62,732 nt of DNA, taken from CAZTGZ01 sp964613385. GTDB taxonomy: Bacteria; Bacteroidota; Bacteroidia; NS11-12g; UBA9320. Position 1 is the first letter of the stretch. Each line of letters opens with the position of its first letter. The translations under genes and the position numbers were made by a program. The stretch is from positions 1 through 62,732 of the forward strand of contig CAZTGZ010000015.1 in the NCBI GenBank assembly GCA_964613385.1, read 5' to 3'. Positions 34,401-45,400 of the stretch are shown here, in pieces. The notes beneath the pieces are model-generated. The model worked only from the letters and a program-made list of their open reading frames with translations, was not told the origin of the DNA and searched no databases.

Positions 34401-37400
34401 TGCTTTGTATTGTACATCACCTACCACTTCTGCTCCGATTGACTGGGCACTTTACTACACTGACAACAGTAACAGTAATGCCCCGACCCCAATTATTACA
34501 GGTAGTGGTAACTCGACATTCAGTTATAAATCTAACTCATTAGGTACTTTACCGGTGGGATATTATCAGTTTAGAGGAGACTCTATTAAAGCCACCAATA
34601 TTGTACCACAGTGTGCAAATACAACGCCAGATTCTGTAATTGTTGTTGTTAATCCGGAACCATCTATCACGTTCGATCAGGATACAGTTACCTTGAGTGT
34701 AGGTTACCTGGATTCATTCTCATTTACAGTATCTAATGCCATGTTGGCTGGTAATCCTCAGAACTGGACTGTGAACTATCAGGAAATTTCTGCATTCCAC
34801 AGTGCAAGTTGTATCGTATCCAGCGGAGCTAATCAGAATATGATTGGTGGAACTGGTACGAACCCAAGCTTGAATTATTCAGGTTCTGGTAATGGAACTA
34901 CAACTTTCTATGTTCCAACTACTACACCTGCCGGGGTTTATACTTATGTGTTTAACAGTATAACCAATACATCTGCAAATCCTGATTGTTCAGGTTCATT
35001 CGGATTGTTGGATACGGTTGTGATTCGAGTATTACCTCAACCATACATTACTTTCTCAGATTTGAGTGATACGATTTGTGAAGGCAATACAGATTCATTC
35101 TTATTACAGACTCATGCTACCTATTGCGTTTATCCAAATGCTATCGGAGATATGGATCTGGTTTTTGAAATAAATGATAGTATTAATAATCTTACTTATT
35201 CTCCGGCTTTAACTCTTCAAACCAATACTCCATTCTCTGAGTGGTCAACTGGTTTGACTCTGATTAGCGGAAATCAAACTTTCCAGGTAGATGTTAACGT
35301 ACCAAGTACATTAACTACCGGAGTATACACATTTGAAACGCCTTATATCTTTACCTATGGTCCTGGTGCTCCATGGCCATTAGCAAATGACAGCATCATG
35401 ACTTTGTCATATACTTTAACGGTAATGCCAAATCCGGATGTGAAATTTGTTCAATCTTATTATGCATTGTGCGAAGGAGAGACAGATTCAGTTTATGTTC
35501 AGGTTACCAATGCAGTTCTTCCAGTAGCTGATTCTGTGAATTGGCAGGTATGGACCACAGAGGTCAGCGGTAACATATTAACTTCTTGTGCTCAGTCTAC
35601 CATTGCTAACAGAACCGTAGTTCCAACAACCTTTACTGGTAAAGGAGATGGATTCATTGGTTTTGTTATTCCGGATACTTTGAGCCCTGGGGTTTATACT
35701 TATACCTTAGACAGTATTAAAAATTTAGACTATACACCAAATTGCGGTGGTACGGTTTCAGCATTCTCAACGGTAACGGTTTATATATTCCCGAAACCAG
35801 AAGTTAGTGTGAATCCTGATACTTCCAGAGTTTGTGAAGGTGACAATACTCCATTTACCCTGGACGTAATCAACGCACAGTATTGTACTGCTGTTGGTTC
35901 TGCTTCTACGAACGCACCTTGGGTATTGCATTATACAGATGCTACCCAAAGTAATATTTTCCCTGATCCATTAACAGGTTCCGGTACATCTTCATATACT
36001 TTCACAGCTAATAATGGTGGAAGTTTGGGTGCTGGTTACTATAACTTTACAGTAGATTCAGTACAGATCAACATTGTAGTTCCGGTTGTGAACTCTTGTA
36101 TAGATTATAATGTAAAAGATACTTTCACATTAGTAGTTAATCCTGAACCAGTAGTTGCATTCCAACAGTCATTGATTGAAATGTGTGAAGGTGATACCAA
36201 CACATTCTTCTTTGAAGTTACCAATGCTACTTTAGGTGGTTCTGATGTAAATTGGACAGTGAGCAGCGTTAACGCTCAAAGCACCGTTGCTATGAGTTGT
36301 GCTACTTCAGCGATTCCTTCACCATTATTACCTGTAACTTATAATGGTTCCGGAAATGATACAATAGCTATAGGAATTCCTACCACATTAGCTCCTGGTG
36401 TTTACCGTTATGTATTGCTTGGGGTTGTTAATACTTCTGCCTTGCCTTCATCATGTACAGGTACTACCGGTTCATTGGATACATTTATTGTTAAAGTTTA
36501 TCCAAAGCCAAATGCAGATTTTGTTGAAACTGCACTTACTTTATGTGAGAATGAAAGAGATAGTATTACCCTGAATGTTACCAGTGCTCAGTTCTGTCCA
36601 TCTATTGGTGGAGTAATGACTGACTTTAACTGGTCTTTGGCATTTACAGATAATGTGAATTCAAGCATGGGTGCTTCTCCATTGTTGGGATTAGGAAACT
36701 TTACCAGCAAGTATGCGGTGAATGATTTATTTGCCCTTTCCAGTGGAGGAAGTTCTAATGGAGTTTACAAAATCAACTTAAATTCTATAACAAATACAAC
36801 GCATAGCTGTAACAAGACATTGGCAGACAGTGTTGTAGTTACCATTGAGAATTTGCCTGAGTTGACTATTACTTCTTGGCCATCTGATGTTTGTAAAGGC
36901 GATGTTGCTACCATTGGATTCAGAGTAGATAGCGTATTGACTGGTCAGAACTGGTCATTTAACTACCAATTGAATGGTGGTGGAAACGTAGCCGTTTCTG
37001 GTACTGATACAGGTAATTTTACATTTACAACAGTTGCATTGAATACTGTAGGTATCAATACCATTTCTTATGATTCAATTCAGAATACTACCACAGGATG
37101 CTGGGGTAATGAGCCTGTAAATACAACGATCAATGTTCTGGAATTGCCTGATGTTGATTCATTTGTATATGCAAGTTCTCCTTATATCTGTTCTGGTGAT
37201 TCTAATTTATATACAGTTCAAGTTAAACATAGTGGTGGTAAGACCTGGAAAATCACTTATGAATTAAGAGGTGATACTATGGACAACTGGACAGGTACAG
37301 GTAACGGTATTTTCAACTTCTATACTCCTGCTCAGTGGCATGTAGATACTTTGGGTGTTGATGATACAGCTTACTTGGTTATCCAGAAAATTGAGTGGGT

Positions 37401-40400
37401 TAGCCCTACTACGCCTCCTTTGTGCGTGAATAATGCAGTTACAACGGATTCGGCAATGATTATCGTTCGTCCGATGCCACATCTGCAGTTATTGTCTGAT
37501 ACCAGCGTTTGTATTAATACACCTGCTACCATTACTTATAGAGTAAATGGTGTTGCTGCTGGTCAGAATTATACATTTGATTGGACATTAACCAATCCTA
37601 CTAACGGACCAAATACTATAAACGGAAGCGGTCCTTCTACCAGCATTGGTACTTTTGTTACTCCAAACTTATTCCCTGCCGGAACCAGCACTGTTAGTGT
37701 ATTGTTATTACAAAACACCACAACTGGTTGTGATAGCACAGTAAATGTGAATCATAATATTACGGTTGATCCTCCGTCAGAAGCGGGTACACTTTCTCAG
37801 AGCTATGATATTTGCGAGAATGATCCGGGACCATTTGGTTTGAAATTGACGGGTTATGTTGGAAATATTCAACATTGGGATAGTTCTAATACTTTAAGCT
37901 ATATCTGGCATAATATAGGTCACGTAATGGAGGACTCTATTACAGTGGTGTTCCCTCAACAGACTTCTACTTATAGAGTTATCGTGAAGAGTGGTGCTTG
38001 TCCTGCAGATTCAAGTAATGATGTTATCATTTTTGTAAATCCATTGCCAGGAGCAACCATTGTAAGTGCGAACGATTCCATTTGCGAAGGAAGCAATATC
38101 AATTTGGTTGTAAATGTAACCGGAGTTCCTAACTCTCAGGATTGGTCAATCGTTTATAGCAATACAAATCCTTCTACCATGACTCCAGATACCTTACAGG
38201 GAACTGGTTCTGGTAACTTCAGCTTTACTTTGAGTGGTGCAGGTAGCGGATTTTCTGCTCCAAGCAGTACCATTAAACTGGAAAGAATCATTAATCACTT
38301 TAAAGGTTGTGATTCTACCTTAACTGACAGCATTGTAGTTGTGGTTAAGTCTGCTCCTGTTGGTGGAACGGTTACTCCGGACACCACTACACTGTGTACC
38401 AATTCGAACGGAAGTGTTACTTGGGTTCCAGGTAATGGTTCAGTAGCATACTGGCAGTCATCTTCTACAGGCTTACCTGGAAGCTGGACTACCATTCCAA
38501 GTTCTACTGCCAATTCTTATAACTTCACGAACATAACGGCTACCACTTACTACAGAGCAGTTATTGTGAACAGCCCATGTGCTGGTGCTGATACATCTGC
38601 AGTTGCAGTAGTTAACGTGATCACTGCACCTAATGTTGGAGCCGGATTTGTGAATTTACCTTCTAACAATAAATTCTGTGCAAGTACCACCAATACCACA
38701 AGCTTCACTTATGAAGTAACAGGTACTTATGGTAATTCTTGGAAATTGTATATCCTGGAGGATGATAGCGTACATATTGTAACTGGTACAGGTGATAAAA
38801 CTGTTGCCGGAGCAAATGCTTTAACTTTCACTACCTCAACCGGAAAAATGATCGAGTCATTTGATGTGACTCTGATGTATATGTATGTTTACTTAGGTTC
38901 TGATAGCTGTATTAAGAATTTGTCTAACAATGCAACTGCAACGGTTCGTGTTATAGACATGCCTGTAGCAACTTTGAACTCTGTAACTTCACCGATATGT
39001 AATGGAACTAATGTTTCATTTACCTTCACTGTGAGCAATATTTTAAGTACTGAAAGTTGGAAATTGGCTTATACAGTTAATGGAGCTGCGGATACTACAA
39101 CAGGAACTGGTCCTGGTACATTTAGCAGAACTTCAATCCATACTGGAACCAATACGTCAACAACAGTTTCGAATGTAACTCATACAATCGCGCTGGCATC
39201 TATTGAGAATACAACTACAGTTAATTCTTCAAGCTCAACATGTATTAATCCATTGTCGAGCAGCTTGACTTATGTAGTTTATTCACCAACAATTGCAGGT
39301 ACAGTTAGTCATGGTATGGCAATCGATACAGTTTGTATCGGTGCAAATGGCGTGGTTACAGCAACTGCTTCTTCTAATAGTAGTGCAATCACACATTGGG
39401 AGTCCAGAACTTGGGATGGTGCAGCTTGGTCTTCATGGACAAGTATTGCGAATACCACAAGTACACAGGGTTATTTCACAATAACCAACATGACTCAATT
39501 CAGAGCTGTTTATCAGAATGGTCCTTGTGCTTCTGCCACTTCAAATTCGGCTACGATAGTTCCGAAGGCATTGCCAACTGTTGCTATAAGCTTGCCAGCA
39601 GGTTCCGATACGATTTGTTCAGGTGCAACTTCAACATTCAATGTAACTGTTGCTAATGTAAATTACGGACAGAATTTCTCATTGACTTATGTTGAAGGTA
39701 CTTCTCTGAAAACTGCACCTCTTACTCAAAATCTTTCAGGAGTGCATACAATCACAACTGGAACTTTGACAAATAATACCACCATTTCATTGCAAGGCAT
39801 TACGGTAACAAGTGGAACTCCACAGTGTGTTAACGGAAGCTTGAATGGATCCGTTTCAATTATTGTTCAGCCTAACCCAATGGCCACTATTGCATCTGCA
39901 CCTAGCAGATTGTGCCAGGGCTCAACTGTTACTTTCAGCGTAACCGTTACCGGTGTTAATACTGGCGATAACTGGACCATGAATTATTCTTTGGATGGTA
40001 CACCTCAAACTGCAGCAACAGGAACAGGTTCAGGTACATTTACCTTTACAACAGGTTCTACAGTTACTGCACATAGCGATATACTGTTGTTGACTAACAT
40101 TACAAATAATTCTACTCAGGATCTTTGTATGACTAGTTTAACAGATAGCAGAACAATTACGGTTGATACCATTACTGTGGCTGGAACCATTGGATATGAC
40201 ACTACAGTGTGCCGTGGTGGAAGCGGTTTTGTAATGGAAACTGTGGCTAGTCCAAGCGGAGCATCAATTGTAAAATGGCAGAGCAAGGTTGTTGGCGGTA
40301 GCAGTTGGACTGATATCAATAACACAAGTACAACCATTAATTTCTATAATTTGAATGATACAACTGAGTTTAGAGCAGTATATCAAAATGGATTGTGCGC

Positions 40401-42456
40401 AACTGCGATTTCAAATAGCATAATTGCTACGCCAAGAGCGTTGCCTACAGCAGTAATTACCAGTACAAATGATACGATTTGTTCAGGAGCGGCTACCTCA
40501 TTTACCGTATTGATTGGTAATGTGGCAGCTGGTCAATCATGGACATTGAATACTGTCATTGGTTCAGCTGTATATGTATATAATGGAACAGGTGGAGGTT
40601 CACATACCTTGACTATTGGAGCGGGTTGGTTAACCAGTACAACTGATATTAGCCTGCAGTCTATTAGTACTTCTAGCTTTGTTGTAACTACTCCATCATA
40701 TGTTACTTTACCTGCCTGTTTCAATGGCAGCCTGAATAGTACTCAAACTATAACAGTTCAAAACAATCCTATTGCAACCCTATCTAACTACCCATTGGCA
40801 TTGTGTCATGGATCAACAGTTACATTTACAACTGTAGTTAGCAACATTGCAACCACTGATACTTTTGAGCTTATCTATTCATTGGATGCAGTATTGGATA
40901 CAGTGTATGGTGTAGGTCCTGGAAGTCACCAGTACACCACAGCTTATACAGTTACTTCAACTTCTGATTTGTTAAAATTGGAAAGCATCAAGAATTTGTC
41001 AACTCAAGATGAGTGTATGACAGTATTGAGTGATAGCAGAACGATAAGTGTAGATCCTATTACAGTAGCTGGTGTAATCGGACATGATACAACAGTTTGC
41101 AAAGGTGGAAGCGGTTTCATGATTCAGACTGCCCCCGGTGTTGGTTCAATCGTGAAATGGCAAAGTAGAGTATTGGGAGCGAGTGGATGGACTGATATCA
41201 ACAATCCAAGCATCTCGATCAACTTCTATAATTTGAATGACACTACCGAGTTCAGAGCAATTTATAAGAGTGGATTATGTTCAGAGGAACCTTCTCTCGC
41301 TAGAACAGCAATGCCAAGAGAATTGCCATATGTAGTTATTACTTCTACAGATGACACAATCTGTGCAGGTAAGTCTACTACGTTTACCGTGAATGTAACC
41401 AATGTAAATGCAGGTCAGAGTTTCTCAATGATTTATGTTGTAGGTTCAACTACCAGAACATATTTAGGAACTGGCGGTGGATCTCATACAATAACTATCC
41501 CTGCAGGATTGTTTACTTCAACAACCGATATTACTCTCCAGTCAATCAGCACTTCTGTTGATCTGTCAACCAGTCCAAGAACACCGGCTTGCAGCAACAC
41601 GAACCTGAACAGTACTCAAACGATTACCGTACAAATGAACCCAACAGCTACCCTGACCACAGTACCAAGCAGACTGTGCCACGGATCAACTGTAACGTTC
41701 ACCTTGAATGTGAGCAGTGTGAATACAGGCGACTCATGGACTATCTGGTATAATTTGGATGGAACTGCCCAGACACCTGCAACAGGAACTGGCCCAGGAA
41801 ACTTCACATTCACCACTGGTTCAGTAGTTAGCGCTCCATCAGATATACTGAGACTGGATTCAATCAGAAATAACAGCACTCAGGATATGTGTATCACTAC
41901 CCTGAGCGATAGCAGAACAATTACTGTAGATTCTACCACCGTAGCCGGAGTTATCGGACACGATACCACAGTATGTAAAGGTGGAAGCGGCTTAATGGTA
42001 CAAACAGCTCCTGGAGTTGGTTCTATCATCAAGTGGCAGAGCAGAGTTAAAGGAAACACAGCATGGACTGATATTAACAATACCAGCACAACGCTTAACT
42101 TCTATAACTTAAATGACACTACAGAATTCAGAGCAATCTATCAGAATGGCTTGTGTTTAGAAGCTCCTTCTAACATCAAAACGGCTACTCCAAGAGAATT
42201 GCCATATGCTGTAATTACATCTTCAGACGATACAATCTGTGCCGGTAAGTCAACTACTTTCACTGTGAATGTGACCAATGTAAACGCTGGTCAGTCATTC
42301 ACCTTGACTTATGTAGTTGGTTCTACTGTACGTACCCTGACTGCAACAGGTCCTGGATCACATACAGTTACAATTCCAGCCGGATTGTTCACAAATACAA
42401 CCGATATTACACTCCAGTCAAATGAACCCAACAGCTACCCTGACCACAGTACCTAG
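31447..42456 (+). CDS. Giant SprB-like secreted adhesin, N-terminal part (frame broken at 42420)
   Basis: The first 3,669 codons of a huge surface protein. A 41-residue signal peptide ends KANA. After two mixed N-terminal domains come about 32 Ig/PKD-like modules of 95-145 residues, most with a front motif of the V-C-x-G-D or I-C-x-G type and a second Cys near the end (NTT-x-x-C), suggesting one disulfide per module. Modules 2-13 alternate between two types; from about module 21 they run in triplets. The product is rich in Thr, Ser, Asn and Gly. The last 11 residues (NEPNSYPDHST) are out-of-frame nonsense caused by the loss of 89 bp; the protein continues in the next entry. Similar giants (SprB of Flavobacterium johnsoniae) are moving adhesins used in gliding. 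Confidence 0.85.
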   Translation: MTNSTFTNLKVNFSLLTSRIFARVTWVFLMVFAFGAFKANAAITVASTPDAINYYCYSSPQLVLPVVSTSNCAGGGGLQYQWYRGGSSFGASSAIITGGAPNFSGYSTSTMIVGSPSALALADTFWVSITETSGGCSAVEIRGPFIYQKITSLPVVSLTPSTPYEVCELDTASFTATHVSPTPYGLLTFDWYKKPFSGSFGLVQHDTTSLTTTNSYYYIPALSNDQDSVRVSVTNACGTLDTFGVLVNVNPKPIATVNTSNIGVCQGDAFTVTYTVSNAALSANRGSTAVNWSASITGDAALVSLLTASGSGNGAVNSNIPGGSLSPGTYTATISTITNTSSTPNCPRTLINQTITVIVYPEPNASFTQDTVKLCYQQVSNPSLNMVVSNATYTNGGTVAVNWSVYYRQVSENVTSSCASTANANLTRSAGTHLNALSGTVTGTGNQNYVYTIPSSLQPGVYRYYIDSIVNTSNGCSTTIPVNDSIVIVVDPSPTITVSPTATSICQTNTTNFNVIAANAQYCNSGSLTNATWSLTFTDATNSTIGASPFAGVGNGANVFTTSAALAAGVYTFTPGTITNTTAGQQACSRVISGNTFTLTVKPAPVVAWSTTAISVCQGSADTFTMDVSNSVLSSVAQNWSVSISESSGNVNTANCSGSTAGIISPLTQTGTGNLSRQFIIPPTLPAGIYTYTLNSITNTTGSCPGTISGGATITITVNPKPQVTINPDSKEVCENNGESFNLTVTNAKYCSALGVPPVNGTWTLSTTDNVDANEYTSIYGAVGYGTGNFSTVVSVDTAALLTPNNHTFIATATMTTPAVCVGNSDTFTVIVEPRPFVTFSTDTVNVCFGSTSSFSVNITNALQNGVDQSWAFTYTRNSGALSGVNCTSVSTDLIGGSLIGGFWTVTGSTGDSVLTVNINSILPVGTYRYTLTGITNTSGPCTGFIGADTTIVVNVLPVPSFALSPDTAQVCEGDSVDVNFTVSNALYCTSPTTSAPIDWALYYTDNSNSNAPTPIITGSGNSTFSYKSNSLGTLPVGYYQFRGDSIKATNIVPQCANTTPDSVIVVVNPEPSITFDQDTVTLSVGYLDSFSFTVSNAMLAGNPQNWTVNYQEISAFHSASCIVSSGANQNMIGGTGTNPSLNYSGSGNGTTTFYVPTTTPAGVYTYVFNSITNTSANPDCSGSFGLLDTVVIRVLPQPYITFSDLSDTICEGNTDSFLLQTHATYCVYPNAIGDMDLVFEINDSINNLTYSPALTLQTNTPFSEWSTGLTLISGNQTFQVDVNVPSTLTTGVYTFETPYIFTYGPGAPWPLANDSIMTLSYTLTVMPNPDVKFVQSYYALCEGETDSVYVQVTNAVLPVADSVNWQVWTTEVSGNILTSCAQSTIANRTVVPTTFTGKGDGFIGFVIPDTLSPGVYTYTLDSIKNLDYTPNCGGTVSAFSTVTVYIFPKPEVSVNPDTSRVCEGDNTPFTLDVINAQYCTAVGSASTNAPWVLHYTDATQSNIFPDPLTGSGTSSYTFTANNGGSLGAGYYNFTVDSVQINIVVPVVNSCIDYNVKDTFTLVVNPEPVVAFQQSLIEMCEGDTNTFFFEVTNATLGGSDVNWTVSSVNAQSTVAMSCATSAIPSPLLPVTYNGSGNDTIAIGIPTTLAPGVYRYVLLGVVNTSALPSSCTGTTGSLDTFIVKVYPKPNADFVETALTLCENERDSITLNVTSAQFCPSIGGVMTDFNWSLAFTDNVNSSMGASPLLGLGNFTSKYAVNDLFALSSGGSSNGVYKINLNSITNTTHSCNKTLADSVVVTIENLPELTITSWPSDVCKGDVATIGFRVDSVLTGQNWSFNYQLNGGGNVAVSGTDTGNFTFTTVALNTVGINTISYDSIQNTTTGCWGNEPVNTTINVLELPDVDSFVYASSPYICSGDSNLYTVQVKHSGGKTWKITYELRGDTMDNWTGTGNGIFNFYTPAQWHVDTLGVDDTAYLVIQKIEWVSPTTPPLCVNNAVTTDSAMIIVRPMPHLQLLSDTSVCINTPATITYRVNGVAAGQNYTFDWTLTNPTNGPNTINGSGPSTSIGTFVTPNLFPAGTSTVSVLLLQNTTTGCDSTVNVNHNITVDPPSEAGTLSQSYDICENDPGPFGLKLTGYVGNIQHWDSSNTLSYIWHNIGHVMEDSITVVFPQQTSTYRVIVKSGACPADSSNDVIIFVNPLPGATIVSANDSICEGSNINLVVNVTGVPNSQDWSIVYSNTNPSTMTPDTLQGTGSGNFSFTLSGAGSGFSAPSSTIKLERIINHFKGCDSTLTDSIVVVVKSAPVGGTVTPDTTTLCTNSNGSVTWVPGNGSVAYWQSSSTGLPGSWTTIPSSTANSYNFTNITATTYYRAVIVNSPCAGADTSAVAVVNVITAPNVGAGFVNLPSNNKFCASTTNTTSFTYEVTGTYGNSWKLYILEDDSVHIVTGTGDKTVAGANALTFTTSTGKMIESFDVTLMYMYVYLGSDSCIKNLSNNATATVRVIDMPVATLNSVTSPICNGTNVSFTFTVSNILSTESWKLAYTVNGAADTTTGTGPGTFSRTSIHTGTNTSTTVSNVTHTIALASIENTTTVNSSSSTCINPLSSSLTYVVYSPTIAGTVSHGMAIDTVCIGANGVVTATASSNSSAITHWESRTWDGAAWSSWTSIANTTSTQGYFTITNMTQFRAVYQNGPCASATSNSATIVPKALPTVAISLPAGSDTICSGATSTFNVTVANVNYGQNFSLTYVEGTSLKTAPLTQNLSGVHTITTGTLTNNTTISLQGITVTSGTPQCVNGSLNGSVSIIVQPNPMATIASAPSRLCQGSTVTFSVTVTGVNTGDNWTMNYSLDGTPQTAATGTGSGTFTFTTGSTVTAHSDILLLTNITNNSTQDLCMTSLTDSRTITVDTITVAGTIGYDTTVCRGGSGFVMETVASPSGASIVKWQSKVVGGSSWTDINNTSTTINFYNLNDTTEFRAVYQNGLCATAISNSIIATPRALPTAVITSTNDTICSGAATSFTVLIGNVAAGQSWTLNTVIGSAVYVYNGTGGGSHTLTIGAGWLTSTTDISLQSISTSSFVVTTPSYVTLPACFNGSLNSTQTITVQNNPIATLSNYPLALCHGSTVTFTTVVSNIATTDTFELIYSLDAVLDTVYGVGPGSHQYTTAYTVTSTSDLLKLESIKNLSTQDECMTVLSDSRTISVDPITVAGVIGHDTTVCKGGSGFMIQTAPGVGSIVKWQSRVLGASGWTDINNPSISINFYNLNDTTEFRAIYKSGLCSEEPSLARTAMPRELPYVVITSTDDTICAGKSTTFTVNVTNVNAGQSFSMIYVVGSTTRTYLGTGGGSHTITIPAGLFTSTTDITLQSISTSVDLSTSPRTPACSNTNLNSTQTITVQMNPTATLTTVPSRLCHGSTVTFTLNVSSVNTGDSWTIWYNLDGTAQTPATGTGPGNFTFTTGSVVSAPSDILRLDSIRNNSTQDMCITTLSDSRTITVDSTTVAGVIGHDTTVCKGGSGLMVQTAPGVGSIIKWQSRVKGNTAWTDINNTSTTLNFYNLNDTTEFRAIYQNGLCLEAPSNIKTATPRELPYAVITSSDDTICAGKSTTFTVNVTNVNAGQSFTLTYVVGSTVRTLTATGPGSHTVTIPAGLFTNTTDITLQSNEPNSYPDHST
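32529..36850 (+). repeat. Two-module super-repeat in the adhesin
   Basis: Ig-like modules of about 120-145 residues alternate strictly. One type has N-A-x-Y-C followed by W-x-L-x-x-T-D. The other has N-A-x-L followed by N-W-x-V-x-x-x-E-x-S and a middle Cys. Examples of the Y-C type start near 33620, 34336 and 35797; examples of the other type lie between them. The boundaries given are approximate. Confidence 0.65.
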
Positions 42457-45400
42457 CAGACTGTGTCATGGATCAACTGTAACGTTCACTTTGAATGTGA
42501 GCAGCGTAAATACTACAGACTCATGGACTATCTGGTATAATTTGGATGGAACTGCCCAGACACCATTAACTGGTACTGGTGGTGGTAACTTCACATTTAC
42601 TACTGGTTCTACTGTTACAGCTCCTTCTGATGTATTGAGACTCGATTCAATTAGAAACAACAGCACTCAGGATAAGTGTATTACTACCTTGAGCGATAGC
42701 AGAACTATTTCCGTTGATTCAACTACCATTGCCGGTACCATCGGTATTGATACGATCGTATGTAAAGGTGGAAGCGGATTCGTATTTGAATCAGCACCTG
42801 GAGTTGGCTCAATTGTTAAATGGCAGAGCAGAGTAAAAGGTAACACTGCATGGACAGATATTAACAATACTGCTAATACCATTTACTTCTTTAACTTGAA
42901 TGATACAACAGAATACAGAGCCATTTATAAGAGCGGTTTATGCTCTGAAGCTGGTTCTAATGTGATAACTGCATCTCCAAGACCATTGCCTTTGGCTACC
43001 ATTGCAACTCAACCTGCAACAGATACCATCTGCGCCGGTCAAACTGCAACGCTTACGGTTACTGTAATGAATGTAGTATCAGGTCAGAATTTCTCTATCA
43101 CTTATTTGGAAGGAACTGTGAGCAAAACGTTTACAGGAACAGGTTCAGGTACATTTAACCTGACTACCGGAGCCCTTTCAACGACTAGCGATGTTGTATT
43201 GCAGTCTATTACAACTACAAGCGGCGTTATTTGTGCAAGTTCATTGACTAATGTTGCTAAGGCAACTGTTACCGTGATTGACTTGCCATTCGCAACGGTT
43301 ACTTCCGGACCTGATTCAATTTGTCAAGGATCTTCTATTACTTTCACCGTAAATGTTTCAAACGTTAAGGCTGGAAATACCTGGAGATTGATTTATGACC
43401 TTGAATCTGATGCTGATACCATCACTGGTACCGGCCCAGGTAACTTCACACATACCGATAATGACCCGAATACTGCTACATCTGCGATCATAACTTTGAA
43501 AGAGATTATGAATACAGGAACTCCACACGGATGTTTAACTACCAATACTGATGATTGGGAGATCTATATCTTCAAGCCTACAGTGGCCGGTAAGATTGAA
43601 GCTGCTGATACAATTTGTAAAGGTGGAAACACATCTGTGAAGGAAGTAACAGGTACAATTAAAGAAGGTAATATAATCAGATGGGAAAGCCGCACTGCAA
43701 GTCAGAGCACTTTCACTCAGATTAGCAACACTTCATTGAAACTGGATATTATCAACCTTCAGGAAACCAGCTACTATAGAGCAATCTATAAGAATGGAAG
43801 ATGTGATACTGCTATTTCTAATGTAATTGAGATTGTAGTTCGCGAATTGCCAGTAGCAACCATCAGTGGTTCAGCAACTATTTGCGCTGGTGATTCTACC
43901 GACCTGACTATCAACGTAACAAATGTTGCTTCTGGTCAGAAATGGGTAGTTACTTACCTCGAAGGTGTGACAACCAAAACTGTTGAAGGATTGGGCTCAG
44001 GAAGCTTTACGCTAAAAGTTGGTAACTTCATCACAAATACTGATGTTACCTTACAGCAGATTAAGACTGTAACCATGACTCCTCAGTGTACCAACAACAA
44101 TTTGACTAATAATGCTACAGCAACTGTATTCGTGAATCAGCGTCCATACGCTACCATCGATACAGTAAGCACCAGAATTTGTCAGAATTCTAAAGGTAGT
44201 GTTGTTGTGTCTGTATCTAATGTAAGATCAAATGATTCCTGGACCTTGACTTATACAGTTGGAACTTCTAGTGGATTGACTTTCACCGGAGTTGGACCTG
44301 GAACATTTACCATTACTACACCGACCTTGTCTAACCCAGGTTATGTACCTGTTATCCTGACAAGAATTTTGAATAACACCACAACTTGCGATTCAATATT
44401 GACAACTCAATTTGATTCAATTCTGGTAGATGCAACAACTGATCCTGGATTTATCTCTGGTGATACAACAGTGTGCAATGGAAGCAATATGGGTGTAATC
44501 ACTCAGAATACCGGAAATGGTAGCATCGTAAGATGGGAGTATAGTGAAAATAACGGGGCAACCTGGACTACAATCACCGGTACTTCTTCAACCTATACAT
44601 TCACTAACCTGACTAAGACTACCTTGTTCAGAACAGTTAGAAGAAATGGAACTTGCTCAGAAGCTACTCAAGCTACACCTGTAAAAGTGACCATTCGCGA
44701 ATTGCCGGTTGCAACTATCAGTGGATCTCAGACTATATGCGCAGGTCAAACTGCAACTCTGGTTGTATCTGCAACTAATACCTATAGCGAAGGATGGAAC
44801 GTGGTTTACCTCGAAGGTACTATGATAGATACCTTAAAGGTGAGTGCACCACTTACCAGCCAGTCATTGGTAACCAAAGTGTTGAATACCACTACTGACA
44901 TTACCCTGAAGAAGATTTATCTGACCAGCGGTTTGCCTCAGTGTGTGAACGACAATTTGACAAATAATGCAACAGCAACAGTTAATGTTAATCAGTTACC
45001 AGTTGCGACTATCGTAACTACACCAGATAGTTTGTGTACAGGTAGTACTGCAACTGTTAAGATTAGCGTGAACAATGTTAGAACAGGTGAAACTTGGAAA
45101 GTTTACTGGAGTATCAATGGAGGAGCTGCAGATTCAGCTACCGGAATTGGTGCTGGTTCATTCAACATCACAACTGCTGCTCTTACTGCTAACCCATCTG
45201 TGGTTAAACTGACCAGAATTGATAATACTACTACAGGCTGCTTCAGCATCTTGAACGACAGTAGATCTATCATTATTAGCCCAACTACTTTGGGTGGTAC
45301 CTTGTCAGCTGACGCTACAGTATGTAAGGATAATAACAGTGGTACCCTGATTTTGGGTGCTGATGCAAGAGGTGTTGTAGTTCGCTGGGAATACTCTGAA

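Noticed and set aside
42380..42430. Programmed ribosomal frameshift in the adhesin
   Set aside because: There is no slippery heptamer or downstream structure, and 30 residues present in every other C-type module would be missing. A deletion or assembly collapse explains all the data.
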